A stretch of 52,466 bases of DNA from Arthrobacter humicola (GTDB lineage Bacteria; Actinomycetota; Actinomycetes; Actinomycetales; Micrococcaceae): positions 1-52,466 of the forward strand of contig NZ_JAFKON010000017.1 in assembly GCF_022803015.1 (NCBI RefSeq), given 5' to 3'. This document shows, piece after piece, positions 41,748 to 49,868 of the stretch. The position numbers and the translations under genes were made by a program. Under the pieces are notes generated by a model. It was not told the DNA's origin, made no database searches, and was given only the letters and a program-made list of their open reading frames with translations. Numbering within the stretch: position 1 is the stretch's first letter; every line of letters begins with the position of its first letter.

Positions 41748-42527
41748 CTAGAGCTCGGTTTCGGCGTAGATTTTCAGGGCGTCCCGGACGAAGGCGGCGC
41801 CGTCGGCACCGCCGTAGTTGGCCGCGAACCTGGGATCGGCCACGTACATCTCGCCGAGTCCCGTCACGTACCCCTTGATGTCGCGACCTGCCGCCGGGCT
41901 GCCGCCCGCTGCGGGTGACGCCGGCGTGCCGGGGATTCCCCTGAGCCATTCGACGTGGCGCCGGGCCAGGTCCTGGGCCTGCGCGCTGTCCGCCGGGACT
42001 CCCGACGCCGCAGCAGCCCTCCAGTCGGCACCGAGCTGCCGGGACTGTTCCGTCCATGCAGCTTTCTCCCCGGCCCCCATGCTGCGCCACCAGGCGTCGG
42101 ACTTCGCATAGGCGTCCTTGCCCCACCGCTGCTGGACTTCCTCCTGGTACTTGGTGTGGTCGAAACCGTCGAACATTTCCTCCGCCATGATCTTTCCTCC
42201 CGTTTGCAATGCCTCAATGGTGTGACGGACCGCGGCAATCTGCCGCCCCAGCCTGTCCTGTTCCTGCAGCAGCCACGCCAGGTGCCGGCCCAGTGCATGC
42301 TCCGCGTCCGCCTCGTTGCCGAGCACGTCCGCGATCGCCGGCAGCCCGAGCCCCAGGTCGCGCAGGAGCAGGATCCGCTGCAGACGGACCAGGGATTCCT
42401 GGCCGTAATACCGGTAGCCGTTGTTGCCGGTGCGGCTCGGCCTGAGCAGGCCAATGTCGTCGTAGTGACGCAAAGTTCGGCCGGTGGTGCCGGCCAACTT
42501 CGCGATCTGCTGAACGGACCAGTCCAT
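41748..42527 (-). CDS. MerR-family regulator with TipAS drug-binding domain
   Basis: A 259-residue regulator. Residues 1-70 form the MerR winged helix (WSVQQIAKLAGTTGRTLRHYDDIGLLRPSRTGNNGYRYY), a coiled coil spans about 75-110, and the TipAS antibiotic-recognition domain follows (about 120-255: MFDGFDHTKYQEEVQQRWGKDAYAKSDAWWRSM). In TipA this globin-like domain traps thiopeptides and other drugs and activates its own promoter. No cysteine is seen at the place where TipAS links to thiostrepton, so drug binding may be non-covalent. A MerR-type promoter with a 21-bp palindrome lies 115 bp upstream; no separate efflux gene is visible next to it. Confidence 0.92.
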   Translation of the reverse strand: MDWSVQQIAKLAGTTGRTLRHYDDIGLLRPSRTGNNGYRYYGQESLVRLQRILLLRDLGLGLPAIADVLGNEADAEHALGRHLAWLLQEQDRLGRQIAAVRHTIEALQTGGKIMAEEMFDGFDHTKYQEEVQQRWGKDAYAKSDAWWRSMGAGEKAAWTEQSRQLGADWRAAAASGVPADSAQAQDLARRHVEWLRGIPGTPASPAAGGSPAAGRDIKGYVTGLGEMYVADPRFAANYGGADGAAFVRDALKIYAETEL

Positions 42528-42640
42528 GCCTCCACCCTTCTGCTCCTTCGAAGCCCGCGTTCCCTGGACCTCCGCTGTGACCGTGCCGACCGGCCGCTGC
42601 CGGCCATCGCTTCCGGCCGTCGCTTCCGGTCATCGCTTCG

Positions 42641-42671
42641 ACTCTAAACTTTGACGCAACGTCAAAGTCAA
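42641..42671 (-). promoter_or_regulatory. MerR-type promoter and operator of the TipAS regulator gene
   Basis: On the minus strand TTGACT, a 19-bp spacer and TAGAGT. The spacer and -35 box hold a palindrome (ACTTTGACG-TTG-CGTCAAAGT at 42648-42668). The over-long 19-bp spacer is the mark of promoters twisted into activity by MerR proteins, so the gene is probably autoregulated. Confidence 0.82.
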
Positions 42672-42744
42672 GGGCCCGCAGGGAGAGGGTGCCCGGGACG
42701 TCGGCGCGGCCGGCGGGGAGCCTGCGAGACGGTAAGTTTGAGGC

Positions 42745-43203
42745 ATGGTTTTCCCTTCCTCCCACGTCCCGACTGCCCGTCTGGCCCGGCGGACGCTCAG
42801 CGGCGTGGCCGCCGCCGTCGTCGTACTGGCTGCAGCGGCATGTTCCCCGGCCGGTTCGATTGAGGGCGCCGATGTCCCGGCGTGGCAGGCCACCGCGCTG
42901 CCCTCCGCCCCGGGAACAGTGCTGGAGGATGCCGGCAAAATCCTGAACCGGGATCCGATCGTCCGGACCGCGTCCGGCGTGCCTGCCGGCACCTACACCT
43001 TGACCATGACCTGCGACGGCGGCGGGAAGGCGTTCTTCGCCGTCAGCCTGGACGGCAGCCAGCTCGCCGAAGCCGGAGCCGCCTGCAACGGCAGCCGAGA
43101 AACCGCCCGCATCAAAGTGCCCGCCGCGGGCAAGGTCACGCTCAGCACGTCCAGTGTGGATGCCCCGCTTCTCTACGCGTACCACCTGGCGTCGTCCGAG
43201 TAG
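42745..43203 (+). CDS. Small lipoprotein, paralogue of the next gene
   Basis: A 152-residue protein with a lipoprotein signal peptide (basic N terminus, VAAAVVVLAAAAC, Cys near 33) and a beta-rich domain at the end: PAGTYTLTMTCDGGGKAFFAVSLDGSQLA, a second Cys in GAACNGSR, and KVTLSTSSVDAPLLYAYHL. A TAAGTT -10 box ends 6 nt before the ATG. The domain aligns by eye with the next gene, including both cysteines. Not a family I recognise; a surface binding role is likely. Confidence 0.72.
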   Translation: MVFPSSHVPTARLARRTLSGVAAAVVVLAAAACSPAGSIEGADVPAWQATALPSAPGTVLEDAGKILNRDPIVRTASGVPAGTYTLTMTCDGGGKAFFAVSLDGSQLAEAGAACNGSRETARIKVPAAGKVTLSTSSVDAPLLYAYHLASSE

Positions 43204-43312
43204 CACCCGCCGCAGCCCGGTCCTCGGCGACCTGCCCGGCGCCCCTAAAGGCCTGTCCGACCCGGACCTTTGGCCTCTGGCGTTTGATTCCGGGCCGCCC
43301 TAATCTCAAAGT

Positions 43313-43858
43313 ATGCCAACTGTGCCGGCGAGCAAGGTGCCGCGACGGCGCACCCCGGCGGCCGCCGTGGTGCTTTCAGTTGCGGTATTTCTCGGCACGG
43401 TCCTGTCCGGTTGCGCCTATGAATACAGCGCCGACCACTGGGACGATGAATCGACCTCGGCTGCCGCCCCGCCGACCACTGACGCCGCCCTGCCCCAGGA
43501 CCCCCATCTCAACGAGCCGGTGACGGGCGAGGAACTGGATAACTGGGTCGACACCGTACTGCCCGACGCCGAGGGACAGGTCTTCCAGACGGGTTTTGGG
43601 ACGCTGGAGGCCGACGAGGAGCGCAAAGAGACTACAGCCCAGCTGCCCAAGGGTACTTACGCCCTGACCCTCGCCTGCCGGAGCACCCGCCGCGTGTCCT
43701 TTTCCATCGAGAACGGTGAAAACGAACTCGTGGACCTGAGTCTCCGGTGCGGGACGTCCAGGGTGAACGTGGTGCAACTAGCCGCGGAGGCGTCGCTCTC
43801 CATCAATGTGGATGCGAACGCACCGGCAAACTTTGCGTACCGGGTGAGCCGCATCTGA
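43313..43858 (+). CDS. Small lipoprotein, paralogue of the previous gene
   Basis: A 181-residue protein with a lipobox (FLGTVLSGC, Cys about 39) and an acidic linker, then a domain like that of the upstream gene: PKGTYALTLACRSTRRVSFSIENGENELVDLSLRCGTSRVNVVQL ending in APANFAYRVSRI. The two conserved cysteines could form a disulfide. A TAATCT -10 box ends 6 nt before the ATG, so each of the pair has its own leaderless promoter. The function is unknown. It is convergent with trhO, 34 bp away. Confidence 0.75.
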   Translation: MPTVPASKVPRRRTPAAAVVLSVAVFLGTVLSGCAYEYSADHWDDESTSAAAPPTTDAALPQDPHLNEPVTGEELDNWVDTVLPDAEGQVFQTGFGTLEADEERKETTAQLPKGTYALTLACRSTRRVSFSIENGENELVDLSLRCGTSRVNVVQLAAEASLSINVDANAPANFAYRVSRI

Positions 43859-43892
43859 GGGTTCCCGGCCGGCCAAATGTCCGGTTCGTGCC

Positions 43893-44786
43893 TCAGGCGG
43901 CGCAGCCCTCGGGGCACCGCAGGGTGTCAGGGCTCGCGGCGCACCCGGCGCAATAGAGCGTCAGAGTCCGGCAGGACGGATTCGAGCAGTTTTCGAACTT
44001 GCTCGTAGGTGCCGAGCAGCGGACGCACTCGCCGATCGTCTTGGCATCCCCGCTGAACTCAACGTGCATGCGCTTGTCGAACACATACAGGGAGCCCTCC
44101 CACAGTCCCTGGTCCTTGAAGGTCTCGCCGTAGCGGACAATGCCGCCGTCAAGCTGGTAGACCTCCTTGAACCCGCGGTTCACCATGAGGCTCGACAGCA
44201 CCTCGCAGCGGATGCCGCCGGTGCAGTAGGTGACAACCGGCTTGTCCTTGAGGGCGTCGTATTTGCCGGAGTCGAGTTCCTTGATGAAGTCGTGGGTGGT
44301 GGCGACATCGGGAACGACGGCGTCCTTGAACTTGCCGATCTGGGCCTCGAACCCGTTCCGGCCGTCGAAGAACACGACTTCGTCGCCCTGCTGTTTCTTG
44401 GCTTCTATGAGTTCGTGGAGTTCCTCGGGTTTGAGGTGGGTTCCGCCGCCCACCACTCCGCCGGCATCGACTTTGAGTTCGCCCGGGGCGCCGAAGGAAA
44501 CGATTTCCTCCCGCACCTTGACGCTGAGCCGCGGGAAGTCCGCCGCGCCGCCATCCGACCACTTCACGTCGATGCCTTGGAAGCCCTTGTACTCGCGCGT
44601 GGTTTTGACGTACTGCTTCACGGCGTTCAGTTCTCCGCCGACTGTGGCGTTGATGCCGTCCTTGGAGAGGATGATGCGGCCGGTTAGTCCGAGTTTTTCG
44701 CACAGGGCGCGCTGCCAGAGCCGGACGGCGTCCGGGTCAGGCAGGGGGGTAAATCCGTAAAAGAGCACAATCCTGTTCAAAGCCAC
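43893..44786 (-). CDS. trhO: tRNA uridine(34) hydroxylase (rhodanese-like)
   Basis: A 297-residue TrhO/YceA enzyme, which makes 5-hydroxyuridine at position 34 of tRNA in an oxygen-dependent way. The N-terminal acylphosphatase-like domain has GLTGRIILSKDGINATVGGEL, the rhodanese domain has the catalytic Cys188 in VVTYCTGGIRCEV, and the C-terminal end holds eight or more cysteines (CVRCSAPT, CSNPSCRTLTLYCAGC, CPEGC) as a zinc-binding module. GTG start at 44786, 7 nt after a TACCCT box. A longer in-frame reading up to 45365 overlaps the GNAT gene and is not supported. Confidence 0.93.
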   Translation of the reverse strand: MALNRIVLFYGFTPLPDPDAVRLWQRALCEKLGLTGRIILSKDGINATVGGELNAVKQYVKTTREYKGFQGIDVKWSDGGAADFPRLSVKVREEIVSFGAPGELKVDAGGVVGGGTHLKPEELHELIEAKKQQGDEVVFFDGRNGFEAQIGKFKDAVVPDVATTHDFIKELDSGKYDALKDKPVVTYCTGGIRCEVLSSLMVNRGFKEVYQLDGGIVRYGETFKDQGLWEGSLYVFDKRMHVEFSGDAKTIGECVRCSAPTSKFENCSNPSCRTLTLYCAGCAASPDTLRCPEGCAA

Positions 44787-44903
44787 GCTTTTAAGGGTAC
44801 TGGCTGGGGCGGGCGGCCGGGCGACAGTCACAATTGGATAAGCAAGCGGCTTCCCCCGACCCGGCCCCTGTTGCTTGTGGCACTGCTGGAATACGCTCAT
44901 CAC

Positions 44904-45596
44904 ATGAGTCTTGACGCCATGGTTGAAGACACCACTCACCTGCTGGAAATCTGGGTTGCCGGATGGGCCGGCTGCCGCGGATATGAGACGCGCAGGGAGG
45001 GCAGGTTCCCCGCGGCCTTTCGCGGTGACACCACCCACGAATGGGAGTACTTCGCCTACGATCCGTCCGACGCGGAGTTCGAGGCGCTGGCGGCAAAGAC
45101 GGCCGAAGCGCCGGCCCGGGTCCTCACCATCCTCACCAACGATGCGGCCCGATACACCATGCTGGGGCAGCGGAACGGGCTGCATGTCACCTCGGCCTCC
45201 CAAACCATGATGATCGTGGACATGGAGACCCAGGATTCGGAGGACCCCTGGCTTTCGGACGACGACCTCAAGCTCGAGACGTCCCGGACCGACGGCGTCC
45301 ACCACGCGGTGGTCAGCGCCGGCGAGGACGTCGCCGCGAGCGGACGCGTGTTTGTGGTGGGGCATACCGCCATCTTCGACAACATCGTGACGTCAGAGGC
45401 CTACCAGCGGCGGGGGTTGGGCAGCTTCATCATGAAGGCCCTGGCAGCCCAGGCGTTTGAACACGACGTCGACTCCGGGCTGTTGCTCGCCTCGCTGGAC
45501 GGTCAAAAACTCTATTCGCACCTCGGCTGGCGCGAGGTGTGCCACGTCCTGATGTTGTCGACGTCCGATGAAGGGGCCGACCTGTCCGTGGGCTGA
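44904..45596 (+). CDS. GNAT-family N-acetyltransferase
   Basis: A 230-residue protein with an acetyl-CoA-binding GNAT motif A near the end (SEAYQRRGLGSFIMKALAAQAF, with RRGLG at about 168-172) and the following LLLASLDGQKLYSHLGWREV (motif B). The N-terminal part (WVAGWAGCRGYETRREGRF...) is atypical. The ATG lies 6 nt after a TACGCT -10 box; an in-frame start 33 bp earlier is less likely. Substrate unknown. It is divergent from trhO, with 117 bp between the starts. Confidence 0.85.
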   Translation: MSLDAMVEDTTHLLEIWVAGWAGCRGYETRREGRFPAAFRGDTTHEWEYFAYDPSDAEFEALAAKTAEAPARVLTILTNDAARYTMLGQRNGLHVTSASQTMMIVDMETQDSEDPWLSDDDLKLETSRTDGVHHAVVSAGEDVAASGRVFVVGHTAIFDNIVTSEAYQRRGLGSFIMKALAAQAFEHDVDSGLLLASLDGQKLYSHLGWREVCHVLMLSTSDEGADLSVG

Positions 45597-45742
45597 GGTG
45601 CCGCGAGCGCCGGGCGTCCGGCGGGCCTGCGCCCGGGGCAACGCGTGTGCCGGGCCGGGCCGAGCCGCAGCGCCGAAGCCGCAGCGCGTGCCGGGCTGCG
45701 TGCCGGGCGGGGCGATTTGAGGGCGGATGAAAGAATATGTGA

Positions 45743-48169
45743 GTGAACCCGCATGAGTCCTTGATTCCGTTGCTGGGCCGAGGTCCGGACCCGGAACAGC
45801 TGCGTCATGTGCGGACGATCCCCGCCCGCCAGGCCGTCAATGCACCATGGCCACAGTGGTCCCACCCGGATCTCGTGGCAGCTTACGGTTCCCTGGGCAT
45901 CCACGAGCCCTACCTTCACCAGGTCCGGGCCGCCGAACTGGCCCACGGCGGAGAGAACGTGGTCATTGCCACCGGCACCGCGTCAGGAAAGTCCCTGGCG
46001 TATCAGCTGCCGGCCTTGGACGCGATCCACCGTTCCGAGCTCAGGGTCCTGTCCGATCCCGGGAAAATCCACGACGACGGGGCTGTGACCCTCTACCTGT
46101 CCCCGACCAAGGCGCTCGCCGCCGACCAGCTGGCAGCGATCAGGGCACTCAAGCTCCCCACAGTCCGGGCCGAAACCTACGACGGCGACACCGATCCCGC
46201 GTCCCGGCGGTGGATCCGGGACCACGCGAACTTCATCCTCGCCAACCCGGACATGCTGCACTTCGGCATTCTCCCGAACCATGCCTGGTGGGCCAGGTTC
46301 TTCCGGCGCCTCCGCTACGTGATCGTGGACGAAGCCCACAGCTACCGCGGCGTCTTCGGCTCCCATGTGGCAAACCTCATGCGCCGTCTGCGTCGGATCT
46401 GTGCCTACTACAGCCCGGGCGGCTCGCATCCCGGACCGGTGTTCATCGCGGCGTCCGCCACGGCGTCTGAACCCGGGCAGTCCTTCGGCCGGCTGATCGG
46501 CGCACCCGTGCAGGCCGTTTCCGAAGACAGCTCGCCCCACGGCTCCACCACCGTGGCGTTTTGGGAGCCGGCACTGACCGAACTCCGGGGCGAAAACGGC
46601 GCCAAGGAGCGCCGGACGGCAGTCGCCGAGACCGCCGACCTGCTGGCCAACCTGGTGTCCTCCCGGACCAGGACCATTGCGTTCATCAAGTCCAGGCGCG
46701 GGGCAGAGTCGATTTCCTCCATCGCCAAACGCCTCCTCGACGAGGTGGATCCCAGCCTGCCGCAGCGTGTGGCCGCGTACCGCTCGGGCTACCTGCCGGA
46801 GGAGCGGCGGGCCTTGGAAAAGGCGCTGCGCTCGGGTGAACTGTTGGGCGTCTCGAGCACGTCCGCGCTGGAGCTGGGCATTGACATTTCCGGTCTCGAT
46901 GCAGTCCTGGTCGCTGGCTGGCCGGGCACCCGCGCGTCGTTGTTCCAGCAGATCGGCCGCGCCGGCCGCGCCGGCCAGGACGCGATCGCAGCCTTCGTGG
47001 CCAGCGACGACCCGCTGGACACCTACTTGGTGAACCACCCCGAGGCGATTTTCGACGTGTCAGTGGAGGCCACGGTCTTCGATCCCTCCAATCCATACGT
47101 TCTGGGCCCGCACCTGTGCGCGGCCGCCGCGGAACTGCCCCTCGGGTTCGCCGAACTGGAGCTCTTCGGGGCCACCGCTGAGAAGCTGCTGGACCGCCTG
47201 GTCCTGCAGGGCTACCTGCGCAAACGGCCGGCAGGATGGTTTTGGACCCATCCGCAAAATGCCGCAGCCATGGTGAACCTCCGGGCCGACGGCGGAGGTC
47301 CGGTGAGCATAGTGGACGCGGAGACGGGCTCCTTGCTCGGCACCATGGATTCGCCGCAGACCCATTACCAGGCCCACACAGGGGCCATCTATGTCCACCA
47401 GGGCGACAGCTACGTGGTCGAAGACCTGAACGAGGACGACCACTGTGTGGTGGTGCGGCGGGCGAACCCGGACTACTACACGACCGCCCGGGACGTGACC
47501 CAGATCGAGGTCCTCGAAACGCAACGCACCACCCAATGGGGCGACGTGGCCGTGCATTTCGGCGATGTGAAAGTGACAACCCAGGTGGTCTCCTTCCAGC
47601 GCAAAGCGTTAATTTCGAACGAGATCCTCGGCGAAGAACCCTTGGAATTGGGCGCCAGGGACCTGTTTACGAAGGCGGTCTGGTTTGTAGTGGACAACCG
47701 CTCGCTGACCGGCGCGGGGCTGATCGAGGCACAGTTCCCCGGAGCGCTGCATGCTGCCGAGCACGCCGCCATCGGACTCCTTCCGCTTGTGGCCTCCAGC
47801 GACCGCTGGGACATCGGCGGAGTGTCCACGGCCATCCACGCCGACACCGGAGTGCCCACCATCTTTGTTTACGACGGCCATCCCGGCGGGGCCGGCTTCG
47901 CCGAACGCGGCTACGACAAGGCGAGGTTGTGGCTGACCGCCACGCGCGACGCTATCAAGGCCTGCGAATGCGAGTCCGGCTGCCCCTCCTGCGTCCAGTC
48001 ACCCAAGTGCGGCAACAAGAACAACCCGCTCGACAAGGACGCCGCCGTCACACTGATCGATGTGCTGCTCCAAGACGCCACCGACCTCATGCACGCCGGC
48101 AACCCCGGCACAACGGCCGCCGCGGCCGGGGCCCCGGACGATCAGCCCGCCCAGCCGCTCCGCGCCTGA
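45743..48169 (+). CDS. DEAH-box helicase (MrfA/YprA-like, DUF1998)
   Basis: An 808-residue superfamily 2 helicase. Walker A is GTASGKS (about 78-84), the DEAH box DEAHSYRG is at about 196, SATASEPGQSFG is motif III, and STSALELGIDISGLD...QQIGRAGRAGQ gives motifs V-VI. The C-terminal DUF1998-type region has a four-cysteine zinc site, CECESGCPSCVQSPKCG (about 741-757). Homologues include Bacillus MrfA, a DNA repair helicase, and the actinobacterial helicase linked to the Tad pilus neighbourhood. GTG start at 45743. It is convergent with the Tad genes, 157 bp away; that gap holds only GC-rich sequence with repeated CAGGGCTGCACG motifs. Confidence 0.93.
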   Translation: MNPHESLIPLLGRGPDPEQLRHVRTIPARQAVNAPWPQWSHPDLVAAYGSLGIHEPYLHQVRAAELAHGGENVVIATGTASGKSLAYQLPALDAIHRSELRVLSDPGKIHDDGAVTLYLSPTKALAADQLAAIRALKLPTVRAETYDGDTDPASRRWIRDHANFILANPDMLHFGILPNHAWWARFFRRLRYVIVDEAHSYRGVFGSHVANLMRRLRRICAYYSPGGSHPGPVFIAASATASEPGQSFGRLIGAPVQAVSEDSSPHGSTTVAFWEPALTELRGENGAKERRTAVAETADLLANLVSSRTRTIAFIKSRRGAESISSIAKRLLDEVDPSLPQRVAAYRSGYLPEERRALEKALRSGELLGVSSTSALELGIDISGLDAVLVAGWPGTRASLFQQIGRAGRAGQDAIAAFVASDDPLDTYLVNHPEAIFDVSVEATVFDPSNPYVLGPHLCAAAAELPLGFAELELFGATAEKLLDRLVLQGYLRKRPAGWFWTHPQNAAAMVNLRADGGGPVSIVDAETGSLLGTMDSPQTHYQAHTGAIYVHQGDSYVVEDLNEDDHCVVVRRANPDYYTTARDVTQIEVLETQRTTQWGDVAVHFGDVKVTTQVVSFQRKALISNEILGEEPLELGARDLFTKAVWFVVDNRSLTGAGLIEAQFPGALHAAEHAAIGLLPLVASSDRWDIGGVSTAIHADTGVPTIFVYDGHPGGAGFAERGYDKARLWLTATRDAIKACECESGCPSCVQSPKCGNKNNPLDKDAAVTLIDVLLQDATDLMHAGNPGTTAAAAGAPDDQPAQPLRA

Positions 48170-48326
48170 CCACGTCTCAGCGGCCGGTTCGTGGGCGGCG
48201 GCCGTCAGGCAGGTTCGAGGGCGGCGGCAGGGCTGCACGTTCGTGCGAGCCGGGCGGCGCCAGGGCTGCACGCCAGGCCGCAGACGGATGCACGGCTTCT
48301 GGCGACCGCCGGAGTTGGTGCATCTT

Positions 48327-48824
48327 TCACGGTGCTGGCCCGTTCCCGGCCGCAGGGGGCGGTCCGGCCCTGGCCAGTCCCGTGGCCGCCCCGAGGAACG
48401 GTCCGGCGCTGAACTCGGTGCGCACCTGAACGGTGTCGTCCGGTCCTTCGGCACAGGCAGCCAGGGTGGCGTTGTTCTTCAGCGCGACCTCTCGAGCCAC
48501 AGCGCAGGGCTCGCCGGACGTGATGCCCCGCGCGGCATCCGCCGCAGCCAGCGCTGCCAGATCGGCGGCCGCCGCAGCCCTCGATGCCGCAACGGCCGAT
48601 TCGGCCAAAAGCAGCAGCAGGGCCAACGCCATGATGACCACCAGCCCGAGTCCCAGGGCCAGGACGGTCCCCGACCCCAGCTCAAAAGACGTACACCGGT
48701 GCTGGGCGTGGGCGGGATCGGGGCTCCGGGGTCGCGGCCCGCGGGCACGGGCACGGACAGGCGCAGGTGCAGGTGCAGGTGCAGGTGCAGGTGCAGGTGC
48801 AGGTGCAGGTGCAGGCGACATCAT
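48327..48824 (-). CDS. TadE-like protein of the helicase/secretion neighbourhood
   Basis: A 165-residue predicted pseudopilin-like protein of the type found next to the DEAH helicase in Actinobacteria. After the start comes a run of Pro-Ala dipeptides (about residues 4-22) coded by a GCAGGT microsatellite, then an Arg/Pro stretch, then GSGTVLALGLGLVVIMALALLLLLAESAVAASRAAAAADLAALAAADAA, a single membrane segment followed by a Tad-type Ala-rich helix. ATG at 48824 overlaps the TadE stop (ATGA), which indicates translational coupling. It probably anchors or shapes the Tad apparatus. Confidence 0.8.
   Translation of the reverse strand: MMSPAPAPAPAPAPAPAPAPAPVRARARGPRPRSPDPAHAQHRCTSFELGSGTVLALGLGLVVIMALALLLLLAESAVAASRAAAAADLAALAAADAARGITSGEPCAVAREVALKNNATLAACAEGPDDTVQVRTEFSAGPFLGAATGLARAGPPPAAGNGPAP
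48763..48815 (-). repeat. (GCAGGT)8 hexanucleotide microsatellite
   Basis: Eight perfect GCAGGT units on the plus strand (48763-48810) plus a partial unit. On the minus strand they code Pro-Ala dipeptides just after the start of the TadE-like gene. Gain or loss of units keeps the frame, so only the length of the Pro-Ala segment would change. Confidence 0.95.
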
Positions 48825-49291
48825 GTGCCGCCCTGCCACGGAGAACTGGAGACGCCATGCAGTCCGGGCTCATCTAGCCCGGGCCGTTGTGCCGCGCCGG
48901 GGGCCTCCGCACGCGCCCACGCGGTGGCGCTGAGGGCCCAGGGAACCAGGGAGCCAACGGCCCCGGGGACGCGGCCGGAAACGGTGACCCTGTGCCACTC
49001 ACCGTCGTGCGTCACCTCTGAGTCCGCCGTGTCGCCGGCGAGACGGCGGACAATCTCACCGACTTCGCCGGCCGCGGCTCCCCTCGCCACCGCCCGGGCA
49101 CCGCCGCGGGCCGCTTCCTCAACGCGGAGCTGCGTCACCCCGGCCGCCGAACCCGCGAGCAGAAGGGAGAGCAGCAGAACGACCGAGGGCAGCGCGACGG
49201 CGAACTCAGCCGTCACGGCCCCGCGGCACTCCGCCGTTGGCGGCGACGCTCTCCGGCCGCCGCTCCCCCGGGGGCGCCAGAGTCCGTTCAT
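48821..49291 (-). CDS. TadE-family pseudopilin-like protein
   Basis: A 156-residue protein with the prepilin-like segment CRGAVTAEFAVALPSVVLLLSLLLAGSAAG (about 22-50): a Gly before a hydrophobic stretch and the Glu at +5, typical of TadE/F minor pilins processed by a TadV-type peptidase. A soluble C-terminal domain of about 100 residues follows. The ATG overlaps the DUF4244 stop (ATGA) and its own stop overlaps the next start, so the three genes are translationally coupled. Confidence 0.85.
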   Translation of the reverse strand: MNGLWRPRGSGGRRASPPTAECRGAVTAEFAVALPSVVLLLSLLLAGSAAGVTQLRVEEAARGGARAVARGAAAGEVGEIVRRLAGDTADSEVTHDGEWHRVTVSGRVPGAVGSLVPWALSATAWARAEAPGAAQRPGLDEPGLHGVSSSPWQGGT

Positions 49292-49572
49292 GGCAACGTG
49301 AGCGCCGTCCGGATGAGGTTCAGGAGGAACCCGCGGACCTCATCGCTGCGCATGATGAACACGAGGACCCCGGCAAAGCCCACGGCGGCCAGCGTTGCGA
49401 TGGCATATTCAGCGGTAGCCATTCCCGCCTGCGAGGCCGGCGGCCCTGTGCGTCCCCGCGGTTGAACGGGAACAACCGAGCTGGCGCCGGGGTAGATCTC
49501 ATAGACCTCCGCAACGCCGCCCTCCCCTGCTTCAATGCGACGTGCAGCGGGGGTGTCCTGATTTGTTGACAT
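49288..49572 (-). CDS. DUF4244 Flp-pilin-like protein
   Basis: A 94-residue protein whose C-terminal half is pilin-like: SQAGMATAEYAIATLAAVGFAGVLVFIMRSDEVRG (about 53-87), with the G-M-A-T-A-E-Y-A pattern of Flp major pilins. The N-terminal leader is longer than in Proteobacteria (acidic, GEGGVAEVYEIYPG). I start at the ATG at 49572 with GGAAGGAAAGCAG before it. It is probably the major pilus subunit of this locus, though the family is formally uncharacterised. Confidence 0.83.
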   Translation of the reverse strand: MSTNQDTPAARRIEAGEGGVAEVYEIYPGASSVVPVQPRGRTGPPASQAGMATAEYAIATLAAVGFAGVLVFIMRSDEVRGFLLNLIRTALTLP

Positions 49573-49868
49573 CTGCTTTCCTTCCACGGGACACCGGCGT
49601 GATCGCCGGCTGATTCGACTCTCCCGGCTTGCACGTCGCGCCATAAGCCCCGATGGCAGCTAAGTGGAAAACGTGCCCGAATTTGCCGTGGTGGCGGCCT
49701 GTGGAGGAGAAGTGTCTGGCCCTTTCCGGGCGGCCAACGGACGTCCAACGCAGTGCCCGGCCCGCCGGCGTTTCGCCCGGACCGAGACAGGGCTGAACCC
49801 GAGGGGCTGCGGTCCGTACTGCGACGACAGCCTCTCGGGTTCAGTTGGTGCGGGTCACCCGCGCGTTC
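49573..49868. other. Intergenic stretch within the Tad locus
   Basis: A 296-bp gap between the secreted repeat protein and DUF4244. It holds the terminator at 49793-49844 and probably the promoter of the pilin genes; no gene is visible on either strand. Confidence 0.6.
49793..49844 (-). terminator. Terminator of the secreted repeat protein
   Basis: 17-nt arms (CTGAACCCGAGAGGCTG and its complement, one mismatch) with an 18-nt loop, 24 bp after the stop codon at 49869. It separates this gene from the downstream pilin genes. No T-tract. Confidence 0.7.
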
